Assembly: GCF_001746915.1 (NCBI RefSeq)
Contig: NZ_MJGC01000077.1
Span: 124,001-188,000, forward strand
Direction: 5' to 3'
DNA length: 64,000 bases
Source: Desertifilum tharense IPPAS B-1220
Lineage (GTDB): Bacteria; Cyanobacteriota; Cyanobacteriia; Cyanobacteriales; Desertifilaceae
Shown: one piece after another, positions 51,959 to 61,918 of the stretch
Layout: each line of letters starts with the position of its first letter
Numbering within the stretch: position 1 is the stretch's first letter
Notes under the pieces: generated by a model
Told to the model about the DNA's origin: nothing
The model's input: the letters and a program-made list of their open reading frames with translations, nothing else
Database searches by the model: none
Translations under genes and position numbers: made by a program

Positions 51959-52786
51959 CTACCGTTTTTTGGCGTGACTCCCTCGATAAATCCGCTCCAT
52001 CTGCTCGGTCGATAACCGCTGTACGGGATTTAAAACCTCGCTCTGTACGGGACTGCTGGTTTCAGCATCATCCTCTAAATAACCGGCCGGCAGTTCGCAA
52101 GCCACAGGGGGAACATTCCCATGTGCAGCATCGGAAATTAAATCCTGTTGGGCGGTATCTAAAAGCTGGCTTTGAGGATGAACGTAGGAATGCGTTTCTG
52201 GATCGTAAGCGAGGATCTCTCCCGTTTCGATCATGTAAATCCACCCGTAAATGTGCAGCTTGTTTTGATACAACTTGGAGTGGATTACCGGATAAGTTTT
52301 CAGATTTTCAATCTGAGTTAAAACGTTTTCCGCGACAGTCACCTCTAAGAGGGCTTCCCCTTCATAGTGGGCATAGTTTTCCTTCACCAAACGACGGGTG
52401 GCTTCAGCATGTCTGAGCCAGTCGTAAACTAAAGGCATCTGCTCTTCTAACTGACCGAGTTGTAACAGGCCCTTCATTGCGCCGCAGTGGGAATGACCGC
52501 AAACGACGATCTGTTCAATTCCCAAGGCATGAATCGCATACTCAACGGCTGCCCCCTCTCCCCCATTCGCTGCGCCAAAGGGCGGAATAATATTCCCGGC
52601 ATTGCGGATAATAAACAATTCTCCGATATCCGTTTGAGTCATCAAGTTGGGATCGATCCGCGAGTCCGAACAGGTGATGAATAATACTCTGGGTTTTTGA
52701 CCATGAGCCAATTGTTCAAACAGGTCTCGGTGCGTCGAGTAATAACTCGATCTAAATTGACGCAGACCCGCGATCAGCTTTCGCAT
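51959..52786 (-). CDS. ccaA: Beta-type carbonic anhydrase, CcaA-like
   Basis: Converts bicarbonate to CO2; in beta-cyanobacteria CcaA acts in the carboxysome. The 275-residue protein has the zinc ligands Cys39 (CSDSRIDP, with the Asp/Arg dyad), His98 and Cys101 (CGHSHCGAMKG), the same positions as Synechocystis CcaA. The core ends near residue 200, and a C-terminal extension (about 205-275) with HSYVHPQSQLLDTAQQDLIS and basic tail AHGNVPPVACELP matches the longer CcaA form. Start ATG at 52786. It faces the FHA module tail to tail with 36 bp between. Confidence 0.93.
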   Translation of the reverse strand: MRKLIAGLRQFRSSYYSTHRDLFEQLAHGQKPRVLFITCSDSRIDPNLMTQTDIGELFIIRNAGNIIPPFGAANGGEGAAVEYAIHALGIEQIVVCGHSHCGAMKGLLQLGQLEEQMPLVYDWLRHAEATRRLVKENYAHYEGEALLEVTVAENVLTQIENLKTYPVIHSKLYQNKLHIYGWIYMIETGEILAYDPETHSYVHPQSQLLDTAQQDLISDAAHGNVPPVACELPAGYLEDDAETSSPVQSEVLNPVQRLSTEQMERIYRGSHAKKR

Positions 52787-53017
52787 ATCACCTTTTCCTT
52801 CGCAGCAAACGATACTTTATAATTTTCTCGCAAATGGAGCCGTTCTCGATCGGCGAGCGGAAATTTAGGTCATCTTCTTCAACGATCGATCTCAATGGGC
52901 TGCTGGCTTGCTACTTCAGGATTTATGGCTGATACTCTTACCCTAGGTTTACTGAACTTAATCGTTGCTCCAAGAAATTCTAATCAGTCTAGCTGCTTGC
53001 CGGACTCGTTTCTGCTC

Positions 53018-56000
53018 TCAAGCGCTCAAAATGCGATGTAATGCTAAAAGTAACTCTTCTGAAGTAAAGGGTTTCGCTAAAAATTCTTGAATGCCCACGT
53101 TGCGAGCCGCGTTGACTAAATTACTGGAAGATAGACCGCTGACTGCGACAACTTTGACCTTAGAATTAATTTTTTGCAACGTCCGGATAGCGACGGGACC
53201 TTCCATTGAAGGCATCATCATATCCATTAAAACGACGCTCACTTTATCTTTATACTGAGCATACAAGGCTAAGGCTTCAATGCCATCGCTGGCGGTTAGA
53301 ACCTGATAGTTATAGGTTTCTAAGGAAGCTTTCACCACTTCCCGAATCGCGGCTTCATCATCCGCGACTAAGATCAGTTCGCCATTGCCTTTAGGTAACA
53401 ACTGAGGAATGCCAATCAGGGCTTTTTCGCCTTCTAAGGCTGGCAGATAAATTTTGAATTTTGTTCCTTGTTTAACTTCGCTGTAGACGTTAATAAAACC
53501 ACCATGACTTTTAACAATGCCCATCACGGTTGATAAACCTAGTCCCGTGCCTTTACCTGTCTCTTTGGTGGTAAAGAATGGCTCAAAAATCCGATCCATA
53601 ATGTCTGGAGCAATGCCAATACCTGTATCGGAAATGGTGACAACTACATAATGACCGACTTTTGCCTCTAGGTTCATATGTACGTAATTTTCGTCTAGCA
53701 CAATATTTTTGGCTGACAGAGATAATACGCCCCCTTCTGGCATGGCATCGCGAGCATTTAAGCACAAGTTGATCAGGACTTGATGAAGTTGGGTGGCATC
53801 GCCAAATACGGGGAGAAGGTCTGGGGGTAAGTCGGTTTGAATTTCAATGGATTTCGGGAAGGTTTCGCTGGCAACTTGGCTAATTTCCCAAGCGAGATGC
53901 TCAAGTTGAATGATGCTATGTTTGCCTTCAATACCTTTGGCAAAGGATAGGACTTGTTTGACTAAATCGGCTCCTCGTTTGGTATTGGTTTCAATAATTT
54001 TGAGTAACTGCTGCGTTCGCTCGTCTAGGTTGGGAATTTTGTAGGGTAATAATTGAGCGACAGCCAGCATTGGGGTTAGGAGATTGTTGAGATCGTGGGC
54101 GATGCCGCTGGCTAAGGTGCCAATACTTTCTAGGCGTTGGATGCGGAAAAATTGGGCGGCGAGTTGTTTTTGCTCGGTGATATCGGTGTTAACAATTAAA
54201 ATGGATTGAGGCTGGTTTTCCTCGTCTCGAACGAGAGTCCAGCGACTTTCTACTATAATTTTTCGACCCGCTTGGGTGAGTTGTTCGAGTTCGCCATACC
54301 AATCTCCTTTGTCTAGAACATGTTGTTGGGCTTCTTCGAGTTCTCCTAGGGTTTCTTGATATAGAAAGTTGGCTTCCTTACCTAAAATTTCGGCAGCCGG
54401 GTAGCCATACAAGCGTTCGGCGGCTTTGTTCCAAAAGAGAATTTCACGATCTAGACTTTGCACAAAAATGGCATCTGTGGCGATGTCTAATAAGGCGGCT
54501 TGCTGGCGAATTTGTTCTTCATCTTGCTTGCGTTGGGTGATGTCGCTGGCGATGCCGAGAAAGCCGGTAATTTGTCCTTGGGAGTCTTGCAGGGGGGTGA
54601 CGGATAGGCGCACGGGAAAGCGAGAACCGTCTTTGCGAATATAAGTCCATTCTCCTTCTTCGGGAACGCCGCGACGCGGTTTGGTAATAAATACTTCAAA
54701 TCCGGGTTTGATGGGGGTTTGCAGTTCTTCGCTGAGTTGGGCGGCGCGTTCGATCACTTCTTGGCGATCGTGGATCAGAATAGGAGTTTGTTTGCCGACT
54801 ACTTCTTCGGCGCTGTAGCCGAGTAAGCGTTCGGCGGCGGTGTTGAAGGTGTGAATAATGCCGTCGATATCGGTAGAAATGATGGTGTAGTTGGCGGCGT
54901 TGAGAATGGTTTGCTGAAGCAGGGTAATTTCTAAGAGTTGGGCTTCGGCTTGGCGTCGTTGGGTGACATCGCTAGCAAGGACAATTTCTGCGCGTCGCCC
55001 GGAAAAGTTGAGGGAATGGGTGCTAATTTCAACGTCAATGAGGGTGCCATCTTTTTTGCGATGACGCCAAATCCCTGCTTCAGTCATGCCTGGGGCGCGG
55101 TTGGCAACGGTTTCGACGAGTCGGGGAATGTCTTCGGGGGGACGAATGTCTTTAATGGACATGGAGAGAAATTCTGCTCGCGAGTAGCCGTAATGTTGGA
55201 TGGCGGCTTGGTTGATGGCGAGGAATTGCAAGGTTTCTATGTCGTTAACCCACATGGGTTGAGGGTTGGACTCAAACAGGAGGCGATAGCGTTCTTCTGA
55301 CTGGCGGAGGGCAACTTCGGCTTGTTTGCTGGCGGTGATGTCTTGGAAGTAGACGGAGAGACCTTCGGAGGAGGGGTAAACGCGGACGAGAAACCAGCCG
55401 TCGAGGGGGGGATAGAATTCGGTGAAGGTGACGCTGACTTGTTCGGTGAGGGCGCGGTGATACTGCGTGTAGAAGTCGTTTTTGATGGCTTCGGGAAATT
55501 CTTCCCAAAGATTTTTACCCAGCAATTCGTCTCGCTGGCGTTGCAGGAGGCGTTCGGCTTGGTGGTTGAGGTAGGTAAAGCGCCACTGACGATCTAAGGC
55601 GAAGAAGGCGTCGGTGATGCTTTCTAGGATGTTGGCAATTTGAATTCTAGCGGCGGTTTCGTCTGCGAGGCGTTGGAGGTGCTGGCTTTCTAGGCGTTTG
55701 CGTTCGGTGATGTCGCGGGCGATCGCATAGATGAGTCGATCTTCGATCAGGGGGCGCGCTTTCCACGCTAACCACCGATATTCGCCGTTTTTGGTGCGAT
55801 AGCGGTTTTCAAAGTTGACGATCAGTTGGCCTTGGCTGAGTTGTTCTAAGGCTTGTGCGGTGCGATCGCGATCGTCGGGATGAACGAGATCGCTGACGGT
55901 TTGAGCTATAATTTCGGCCTGGGTGTAGCCGAGTCCGGTGGCGAAGGCTGAGTTAATGCGCTTGAATTCTCCGGCGAAGTTGACAACGCACAGGAGATCG

Positions 56001-56563
56001 AGGGAGAGGTTAAAAAAGCTTTCGAGTTCGGCTTGGGCTTGTTGTTTTTTCTGGGTGGTGCGATCGAGTTCGATGATGCGCCGCCGCAGTTCAAGTTGGG
56101 TAACGGCTTGTTTCCCTAGGGATTTAAGGGCGGAGAGTTGTTGGGGTTCGAGCGATCGCGCCACTCGATCGATGACGCATAAGGTGCCGACGACTGCCCC
56201 GCTAGGCGTCACGAGGGGAACGCCAGCGTAAAAACGAATGTAGGGGGCGCTGGTGACGTAGGGATTGTTTGCAAACCGCTCGTCCTCCAGGGCATCGGGT
56301 ACTACCAGGATTTCCGGTTGCAGGATGGCGTAGGCGCAAAAGGCAACTTCTCTAGAGGTTCCCGATACGTCGATGCCAATTTTGGATTTAAACCATTGGC
56401 GATCGCAATCCATTAAACTGATCAAAGCAATGGGGGCTTGACAAATTTGAGCCGCAAGTTGAGTGAGGGCGTCAAAGTCTTCCTCTGGCGGTGTATCAAG
56501 AATGGCATATTGATAAAGAGCTGCTAATCTTGCTTCTTCATCGGGGGGTCGCGGAACCTGCAT
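53018..56563 (-). CDS. Hybrid sensor histidine kinase with GAF and multiple PAS domains
   Basis: About 1181 residues from ATG 56563; an in-frame upstream start at 56623 adds 20 residues without a domain. Order: GAF (about 15-150, FDALTQLAAQICQAPIALISLMD), then about five PAS/PAC domains (with repeated DITERKRL- and DVTQRRQAE-type ends), HisKA with GTLASGIAHDLNNLLTPMLAVAQ, HATPase with NLCLNARDAMPEGG and GTGLGLSTVMGIV, and a C-terminal receiver with the phosphoacceptor Asp in VVLMDMMMPSMEG and Lys in FLAKPF. It lacks membrane helices, so it senses intracellular signals. The receiver makes it a hybrid that hands on phosphate to an unseen Hpt or regulator. Confidence 0.95.
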   Translation of the reverse strand: MQVPRPPDEEARLAALYQYAILDTPPEEDFDALTQLAAQICQAPIALISLMDCDRQWFKSKIGIDVSGTSREVAFCAYAILQPEILVVPDALEDERFANNPYVTSAPYIRFYAGVPLVTPSGAVVGTLCVIDRVARSLEPQQLSALKSLGKQAVTQLELRRRIIELDRTTQKKQQAQAELESFFNLSLDLLCVVNFAGEFKRINSAFATGLGYTQAEIIAQTVSDLVHPDDRDRTAQALEQLSQGQLIVNFENRYRTKNGEYRWLAWKARPLIEDRLIYAIARDITERKRLESQHLQRLADETAARIQIANILESITDAFFALDRQWRFTYLNHQAERLLQRQRDELLGKNLWEEFPEAIKNDFYTQYHRALTEQVSVTFTEFYPPLDGWFLVRVYPSSEGLSVYFQDITASKQAEVALRQSEERYRLLFESNPQPMWVNDIETLQFLAINQAAIQHYGYSRAEFLSMSIKDIRPPEDIPRLVETVANRAPGMTEAGIWRHRKKDGTLIDVEISTHSLNFSGRRAEIVLASDVTQRRQAEAQLLEITLLQQTILNAANYTIISTDIDGIIHTFNTAAERLLGYSAEEVVGKQTPILIHDRQEVIERAAQLSEELQTPIKPGFEVFITKPRRGVPEEGEWTYIRKDGSRFPVRLSVTPLQDSQGQITGFLGIASDITQRKQDEEQIRQQAALLDIATDAIFVQSLDREILFWNKAAERLYGYPAAEILGKEANFLYQETLGELEEAQQHVLDKGDWYGELEQLTQAGRKIIVESRWTLVRDEENQPQSILIVNTDITEQKQLAAQFFRIQRLESIGTLASGIAHDLNNLLTPMLAVAQLLPYKIPNLDERTQQLLKIIETNTKRGADLVKQVLSFAKGIEGKHSIIQLEHLAWEISQVASETFPKSIEIQTDLPPDLLPVFGDATQLHQVLINLCLNARDAMPEGGVLSLSAKNIVLDENYVHMNLEAKVGHYVVVTISDTGIGIAPDIMDRIFEPFFTTKETGKGTGLGLSTVMGIVKSHGGFINVYSEVKQGTKFKIYLPALEGEKALIGIPQLLPKGNGELILVADDEAAIREVVKASLETYNYQVLTASDGIEALALYAQYKDKVSVVLMDMMMPSMEGPVAIRTLQKINSKVKVVAVSGLSSSNLVNAARNVGIQEFLAKPFTSEELLLALHRILSA

Positions 56564-56882
56564 TGAAGCCTCTTCACTCCTTTGAGATAAGCACCCAACG
56601 AGCGATACGTCTTTGTATAGCACTCTACTGAATTAAGCGCCTTTTAGCTCTAGCTTATCGCGGACAACATCGAGACTGAAGGGAAAATCTCTCCGATTCT
56701 CAGCCGGATGCCCAAAATCTACTTTTGGGTAGGTTTTGGTTGTGAATCTATTGCTTTGGGCGATAAGGGAGACGATTACTGAGAACGCAACTCGCTTCAA
56801 CTGCTGGCACGGAGGGCGGCAGTTGCTACGGCGTTTGGGTCTTCTTGAGCGCAGGACGCGGCAAGCGCAGTCAATCTGTAGC

Positions 56883-57113
56883 TTACATCAAGTTGGCGAT
56901 CGCTGCGATCGCGGCCAAAATCAAAACGAGTAATGTTTTATACCGTTGAAAACTCTCAACCTCTTGGAGGGAGGCAGGAGCAGGCGGTTGAATTGGGTTA
57001 AATTTTCCAGAAATCGGCTGCCCAGATAACTCCGGCGTTTCTACCGCCATCAATTCTGGTTGTTCAGGCTCGGAAACTGAATTGTAGCGAACGCCACGAT
57101 AAATCAGAATCAT
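56883..57113 (-). CDS. DUF4278-like small membrane-associated protein
   Basis: A 76-residue protein from ATG 57113. It begins MILIYRGVRYNSVS, matching the DUF4278 signature (L-x-YRG-V-x-Y) seen across cyanobacteria. A Pro-rich linker follows and the C-terminus carries a hydrophobic segment, YKTLLVLILAAIAAIANLM (about 58-76), that could anchor it. A GTG at 57125 is a less likely start. DUF4278 has no assigned function. It sits between the hybrid kinase and the NACHT gene. Confidence 0.65.
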   Translation of the reverse strand: MILIYRGVRYNSVSEPEQPELMAVETPELSGQPISGKFNPIQPPAPASLQEVESFQRYKTLLVLILAAIAAIANLM

Positions 57114-57338
57114 AAATCGCCTCACAGAACCAAACTGTAGAGAATGGAGGCGCGTTCCTTCGGGATTGCTCCCTACTTCCGTCTCTCCTGCACATTTAGA
57201 GAGATGAACGATTCAAGTCCGTGAAAATATTAACACATTCTGTTGAGAGTTGCGGGTACATTCTTACCAATCGCTTGTATTCTGGAAAGCAACCGCTTTG
57301 CACTCAAACTTGTTTTAGGGATACTGCTGCCAAAATTA

Positions 57339-59180
57339 ATGATTGTGACACTTCAGCAGCAAGGATCGACCCACCCCTTGCGCGATCGCTCCGGGTTAAA
57401 AATCCGACGAAAACTGCTCGCCGCCACGCAGCGCCACATTCAAGAGCGACAAACTCAATCGCTCCATCAAGCCGTGCTGGCGACGCTTGGAACAGAACAA
57501 GCCGCTGCATCTGGGCAACTTCCCTGCGACTTAAGCGTTAAAATTGGCGGACGGCGGACGTTTACCCTCTCCCAAGAAGACCATTTAAACGAGCTTGTCG
57601 TTGAAAATAGCGGAATCTGGGCTATTTTAGGACAACCGGGAGCGGGAAAAACCGCACTCCTGTTAGATTTAGCCCGTTCTTTTGTCGTTCGCGCCCAAAC
57701 GGATGAGCGCCAACCTATTCCGGTTCTCCTCGATCTCGTCGATTGGACGCCGCAGCAGGAATGGGAGCATTGGATTGCCCTTAAACTCCTTAAAACCTAT
57801 CAACTCCCCCTAGACTATAGCCAAGCGTGGTTGAAGCAGGGTGAATTTTTACTGTTGCTTGATGGACTCGATTGTTTGGTTGTAGAGCAACAAGATCGAT
57901 GCTTGCAGGCGATTCAATCGTTTCTAGAGTTGGTGGAAAACTCGCCCTCGTTGATTTTCTGCACCCGCTTGGAAGATTACCGCAGTTGTGAAACCAAACT
58001 GCAACTTAAGGGAGCGGTATTGCTGCAACCTTTAAGCTATGCTCAGATCCAAGACTACCTGATGAGCGCTCGCAGTCGGGAGTTGTGGCATAACCTAAAA
58101 AAAGATTCCCATCTGCTGAAGTTAGGGAACGCGCCGCTGCTGTTGAGCATGATGGCTCTCAGCTACGAGGAGATTTTGATTCACTCTTGGAAGCGGATTG
58201 AGAGCGATGAGCAACAATATCACTATTTACTGAATGCGTTTATCCGGCGGATGCTGGCGTTAGATATTCCCAGTCGCGACTACCGTCGGGGAAAAGAACC
58301 GCGTCCGGAGGTGACTCGCACCTGGTTAGCCATTTTAGCGCAGGCAATGGAGCGCGATCGCGCCTGTTTTTTCTGTCCCGAACAGCTTCAACCGAGTTGG
58401 CTTACCCGTCGGAGCGATCGCACCTTATACCGCTTTGGGGTAGGGTTGGGGATGGCGCTGATCTGTGCGGGGGTTGCAGGCGTTGCAGTTGGCGTTTTGG
58501 TGGGGTGGAATTATGGCGCAATTGTTGGAGCGATCGCGCTCTTGTTAGGCTTAGTGGCAGGATTGACGCAAAACACAGACCAAATTACCCTATCGGCTCA
58601 AGATCGCTTATGTTCGAGTACCCTGTGGCAAACCTTGATTAAGGTTCCGGGTTCGGCATTTGTGGTGGGGGTAATTGTCGGGCCGGCTTTGGGGTTAAGC
58701 TTGGGGATGGGTTTGCGCTATGGCCCTGCAATTGGGGCGCTTTGGGCGCTAGTGTGGTGCGTTCTGTTTGGCTTATTATGGGGGGCCGTACGCCTGCTGA
58801 CTCCCGATATTGGCACAGTGCGATTGCCCAATCAAGGGATTAAACAGGCGGTGGCTATTGCGGGTGCGATCGCGCCTTTAGCGAGTTTAATTGTGGCCTT
58901 AGTCTGTGGCGTCGGTTTAGGTTTAGTCACAGAACCCAGTTTTGGCTTAACGGTGGGTTTAATTAGCGGCTTAGTCACCTGGTTTTTACTGGCGTTTGAA
59001 AGTCTAGTCGCCAGCATTCAACATTTAGTGCTGCGCCTGATTCTCGTCAAAAATCGCCAGCTTCCCTGGAACTATTCCCGCTTCCTCAACTATGCCACCC
59101 ACCGCCACCTCTTACAGCGGGTGAACGGACGCTATCGCTTCATTCACGAACTGCTGCAAACTCATTTTTCAAGGGGTTAA
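57339..59180 (+). CDS. NACHT-domain NTPase with C-terminal membrane helices
   Basis: 613 residues from ATG 57339. The P-loop is IWAILGQPGAGKTALLLDLA (GQPGAGKT at 98-105) and Walker B is FLLLLDGLDCLVV (about 176-188). The NACHT body continues with an arginine-rich sensor region. From about 360 to 560 there are several long Gly/Ala-rich membrane helices (GVGLGMALICAGVAGVAVGV, AIVGAIALLLGLVAGL). The C-terminus ends NGRYRFIHELLQTHF, the RFIHELLQ piece being common to NACHT proteins. This is a membrane NACHT without an evident sensor domain. In-frame TTG 57243 is possible but has no support. It is tail-to-tail with another NACHT gene, 10 bp apart. Confidence 0.83.
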   Translation: MIVTLQQQGSTHPLRDRSGLKIRRKLLAATQRHIQERQTQSLHQAVLATLGTEQAAASGQLPCDLSVKIGGRRTFTLSQEDHLNELVVENSGIWAILGQPGAGKTALLLDLARSFVVRAQTDERQPIPVLLDLVDWTPQQEWEHWIALKLLKTYQLPLDYSQAWLKQGEFLLLLDGLDCLVVEQQDRCLQAIQSFLELVENSPSLIFCTRLEDYRSCETKLQLKGAVLLQPLSYAQIQDYLMSARSRELWHNLKKDSHLLKLGNAPLLLSMMALSYEEILIHSWKRIESDEQQYHYLLNAFIRRMLALDIPSRDYRRGKEPRPEVTRTWLAILAQAMERDRACFFCPEQLQPSWLTRRSDRTLYRFGVGLGMALICAGVAGVAVGVLVGWNYGAIVGAIALLLGLVAGLTQNTDQITLSAQDRLCSSTLWQTLIKVPGSAFVVGVIVGPALGLSLGMGLRYGPAIGALWALVWCVLFGLLWGAVRLLTPDIGTVRLPNQGIKQAVAIAGAIAPLASLIVALVCGVGLGLVTEPSFGLTVGLISGLVTWFLLAFESLVASIQHLVLRLILVKNRQLPWNYSRFLNYATHRHLLQRVNGRYRFIHELLQTHFSRG

Positions 59181-59190
59181 AGACAAAACC

Positions 59191-61584
59191 TCAAGTGCCG
59201 TAACTAGCTCTTTGCTCAATTTCAGCAAGGGGCAACAACAGAGTTTCCTCAATTTCTTTTCGGACTGTAGGACTGACATGATGAGCGCGGTGCAAGCAAT
59301 TTAGTAAAAATAAATTGGCATTCAAATACTGTTCAAGAAAGTCTTGAGATTGCCGATTAAATTGCCAGTCATGACCGATATTACGATGCTCAATCATCAC
59401 GTTTCTTAATTGTGCTGTCCAATTCGCTCCGTTGATGTTCCACCATTGTTTGAACTCTTCTGGATTTTTCTTGGAATTAGGCAGTTGATGACTGAGGGTT
59501 TGAAGCGCTCGCCAGAGCTTACAAACTTCTTCTATTTTCTCTTTATAGAGAGGATTGAATGTCAATCCAAAGATATAATCGAAAGTGGGTTGTTGCTTTA
59601 TAGGATAACAAAGAACAATCTTTATGAAGCGACACAAGGCTTGACGAATATCAAGCATACGATTAAAAGTAAAACCTAAGATTCGATCCAGTTCGCGGTC
59701 AAATAATAAGTCAAAGCTAGGCTGAAAATCTGGGTCAAAAATATAAGCAAAGTCAGAAGAATCAGCACGAGAGAGATCTAAGATATCAGCACGAGCGCGG
59801 GATAGATAAAAAACGCGAGTAGCCGAATGCTTACAGTCCGAATTTACAGAACAGGACTTTTGAGATACCCAAGTTAGAAGTTGTTGCAGATTTTCATCTG
59901 AAGCTGCCATCCAATCAATGTATTGCTTCATTGCCTGTAATAGAGAATCAGGTGTATCTATCATGTCTACAACTAGCAAAAATACTTCTCGCCAGCGCCG
60001 ATCGGTAATATACCTGACAAAGCTTTTTTCTGTATCTAGTGTTAAGCGATCGATAATATTTTGAGCGGTTAGATATTCTTGAAAGGTTAAATGCGAGAAG
60101 GAATAAATTCGCCGCGCTCGTTCGACTAATAATCCATGTTGAGCCTCAATTGATTTTAATACAACCTCGCTATCTAGATTCACTTCATCCGGGCTAGTGA
60201 GGGTATCTGGTAAAGTCTGAAGATAATTAGCAATGAGTTGTTGAATTTGAGATTGTTCAAAAAAATAAATACCTTTTTCAAACGCGATCGCCGCTACCTG
60301 AACTAGTAATTGTTTTTTTCGAGCTAATGTTAACGAGAGATAAACCTCATCTCGGTAAATTCCTCTAGCTTTATCCCATCTTCTGAGTAATATATCTAAT
60401 CCCTGTTCGTACAACTTGGCTCGGCTAGAGGGAAAATCAGCGTTTGCGTGAAACACTAAACAAGTTAAATTAAGCAAAATCGGCGTGACAGACAATTCTC
60501 GGATTGCCTCGTTTTCAGGACTTTGAAGTTTATTAGTAAATTTTGCTGCTAGAGCTTTCCCTGCGGAAGAATCATTTCCAGCAACAGCTACAAACCACTT
60601 TTGGGAAAAACTTTTAACTTGTTCTGAATTAAAGTCCGCAACTTCAACATCTGTGAATTCTTGGAATTGATGGCTAGAGGCAGCAATTCTACAAGTAATC
60701 GCGAAGTAATTTTGATGATAGCGAGTCACCCTACGAATTTCCCTGACAACTCGCTCGCTATCAAATTCGGCTACTTCATCTAAACCATCCAGTAAAATTA
60801 CAGTTTTGCCTGTCTCGATCAGTTGATGAGCAATCTCAGGTTTAATTTTACTAATGCTCAAATTTTGAATGAGATATTTTAATAAATTGAATTCACCTTT
60901 GTCATGAGCATCTTCAGCAAATTCTTTAAGTTTAATAAATAATGGAACGCGCTGCGGCTCAAACTTTCCTTCACTACACTGAATTGCAATATGTTGTAAA
61001 AAGGTTGTTTTACCTGCTCCGGGTTTACCCAATATCATTAATTTTCGATATCGCGACAGGGCATCTAACCCACAAACTCTAGCCTGCCGCACTTTACTCA
61101 GTCCAAGTCGGTCAAAACGATTCAATATTGGGTTAAAGTCTTTGACTAACTCAGACATATCTCGCCATTGCTGACTGTTAAGTTGCTCTAAAACATTAAC
61201 TTCAGTAAAGATATCAGTCAGGGCGATCGCTCTAGAAATATCCAACATTCGCAAAGTGCCGCATTGATATTGGATTTGAGCTTGGCAATCAAGACGAGCT
61301 TGCTGGATGATGGCTTCGATCGCAAGATTCTCAGCACTATTATTGTGTACTTTCTCTTCACCGATTGCGATCTCTTGCCAATCTAGGTCTAAAGCTTGAC
61401 AAATGTTAACAAAATTTGGGTAATCAACAGGTTTGCCGCTAAAAAACTTCATTACTGTCGAGCGACTTAATTGGACTTCCTTGGCTAAATCTTCGCGGCT
61501 CTGCGCTTTGTTCGTCAGTGCGGTTAAGGCGTATCTAATTCCTGCCTCTGACGCTTTGCGCGATCGCTCTCCTTGATTTACCAT
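59191..61584 (-). CDS. HTH-NACHT protein with helical C-terminal domain
   Basis: A 797-residue STAND-type NTPase. The N-terminal HTH (about 22-72, REDLAKEVQLSRSTVMKFFSGK and VNICQALDLDW) looks like a Xre-type DNA-binding domain. After a helical linker comes the NACHT core with P-loop ILGKPGAGKTTFLQHIA (186-193) and Walker B VILLDGLDEVAEF (about 268-280), then the winged helix with SFSHLTFQEYLTAQNII. The C-terminus (about 590-790) is a long helical domain of the NACHT C-terminal (NCH2-like) sort. Bacterial NACHT proteins of this architecture protect against phages in tested cases; this is inferred from architecture. It faces the membrane NACHT gene. Confidence 0.85.
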   Translation of the reverse strand: MVNQGERSRKASEAGIRYALTALTNKAQSREDLAKEVQLSRSTVMKFFSGKPVDYPNFVNICQALDLDWQEIAIGEEKVHNNSAENLAIEAIIQQARLDCQAQIQYQCGTLRMLDISRAIALTDIFTEVNVLEQLNSQQWRDMSELVKDFNPILNRFDRLGLSKVRQARVCGLDALSRYRKLMILGKPGAGKTTFLQHIAIQCSEGKFEPQRVPLFIKLKEFAEDAHDKGEFNLLKYLIQNLSISKIKPEIAHQLIETGKTVILLDGLDEVAEFDSERVVREIRRVTRYHQNYFAITCRIAASSHQFQEFTDVEVADFNSEQVKSFSQKWFVAVAGNDSSAGKALAAKFTNKLQSPENEAIRELSVTPILLNLTCLVFHANADFPSSRAKLYEQGLDILLRRWDKARGIYRDEVYLSLTLARKKQLLVQVAAIAFEKGIYFFEQSQIQQLIANYLQTLPDTLTSPDEVNLDSEVVLKSIEAQHGLLVERARRIYSFSHLTFQEYLTAQNIIDRLTLDTEKSFVRYITDRRWREVFLLVVDMIDTPDSLLQAMKQYIDWMAASDENLQQLLTWVSQKSCSVNSDCKHSATRVFYLSRARADILDLSRADSSDFAYIFDPDFQPSFDLLFDRELDRILGFTFNRMLDIRQALCRFIKIVLCYPIKQQPTFDYIFGLTFNPLYKEKIEEVCKLWRALQTLSHQLPNSKKNPEEFKQWWNINGANWTAQLRNVMIEHRNIGHDWQFNRQSQDFLEQYLNANLFLLNCLHRAHHVSPTVRKEIEETLLLPLAEIEQRASYGT

Positions 61585-61918
61585 AGCTCAAACCTAAAAA
61601 CTGTATAAAGTTTAACCCCTAAATTTAAAAGTCATACCGAAGTCAGACCAAACACAACCCTTACAGGGACTGTATTGGAGTTGGTTAGATTGCTAATATT
61701 CACCTTAAGTAAAGCTTAATCAACTTTGACTTAAAAGTTTGAGCGAGCTAGCCACAAATATTGTCGAGTTGGCAATAAATCTTCAACAGACTCCCCGCAA
61801 ACTTGACATTCAGAGTTTAAACAGCAGTACAAAACTTTAAACTCTTGGTTTCGATCGCTCATCGCTTTCTTGTGCTGACGTGTAACGCAGAATTTACTCT
61901 CGTTAAGGAGAAATTGCA
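61585..61918. other. Intergenic region between NACHT and PEP-CTERM genes, with a perfect inverted repeat
   Basis: AT-rich. A 10-bp perfect inverted repeat AGAGTTTAAA (61812-61821) and TTTAAACTCT (61836-61845) with a 14-base loop lies 74 bp upstream of the PEP-CTERM start; a second short repeat ATTG/CAAT is nearby. TTGACA (61804-61809) upstream of the inverted repeat could be a -35 element. A 62-residue antisense frame with four Cys exists here but overlaps these signals. Confidence 0.5.

Noticed and set aside
51913..52416. 167-residue plus-strand frame over ccaA
   Set aside because: Antisense shadow of carbonic anhydrase with no start signal.
56736..56933. 65-residue frame upstream of the NACHT gene
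   Set aside because: No ribosome site and no recognisable protein features; overlaps the end of the DUF4278 gene in antisense.
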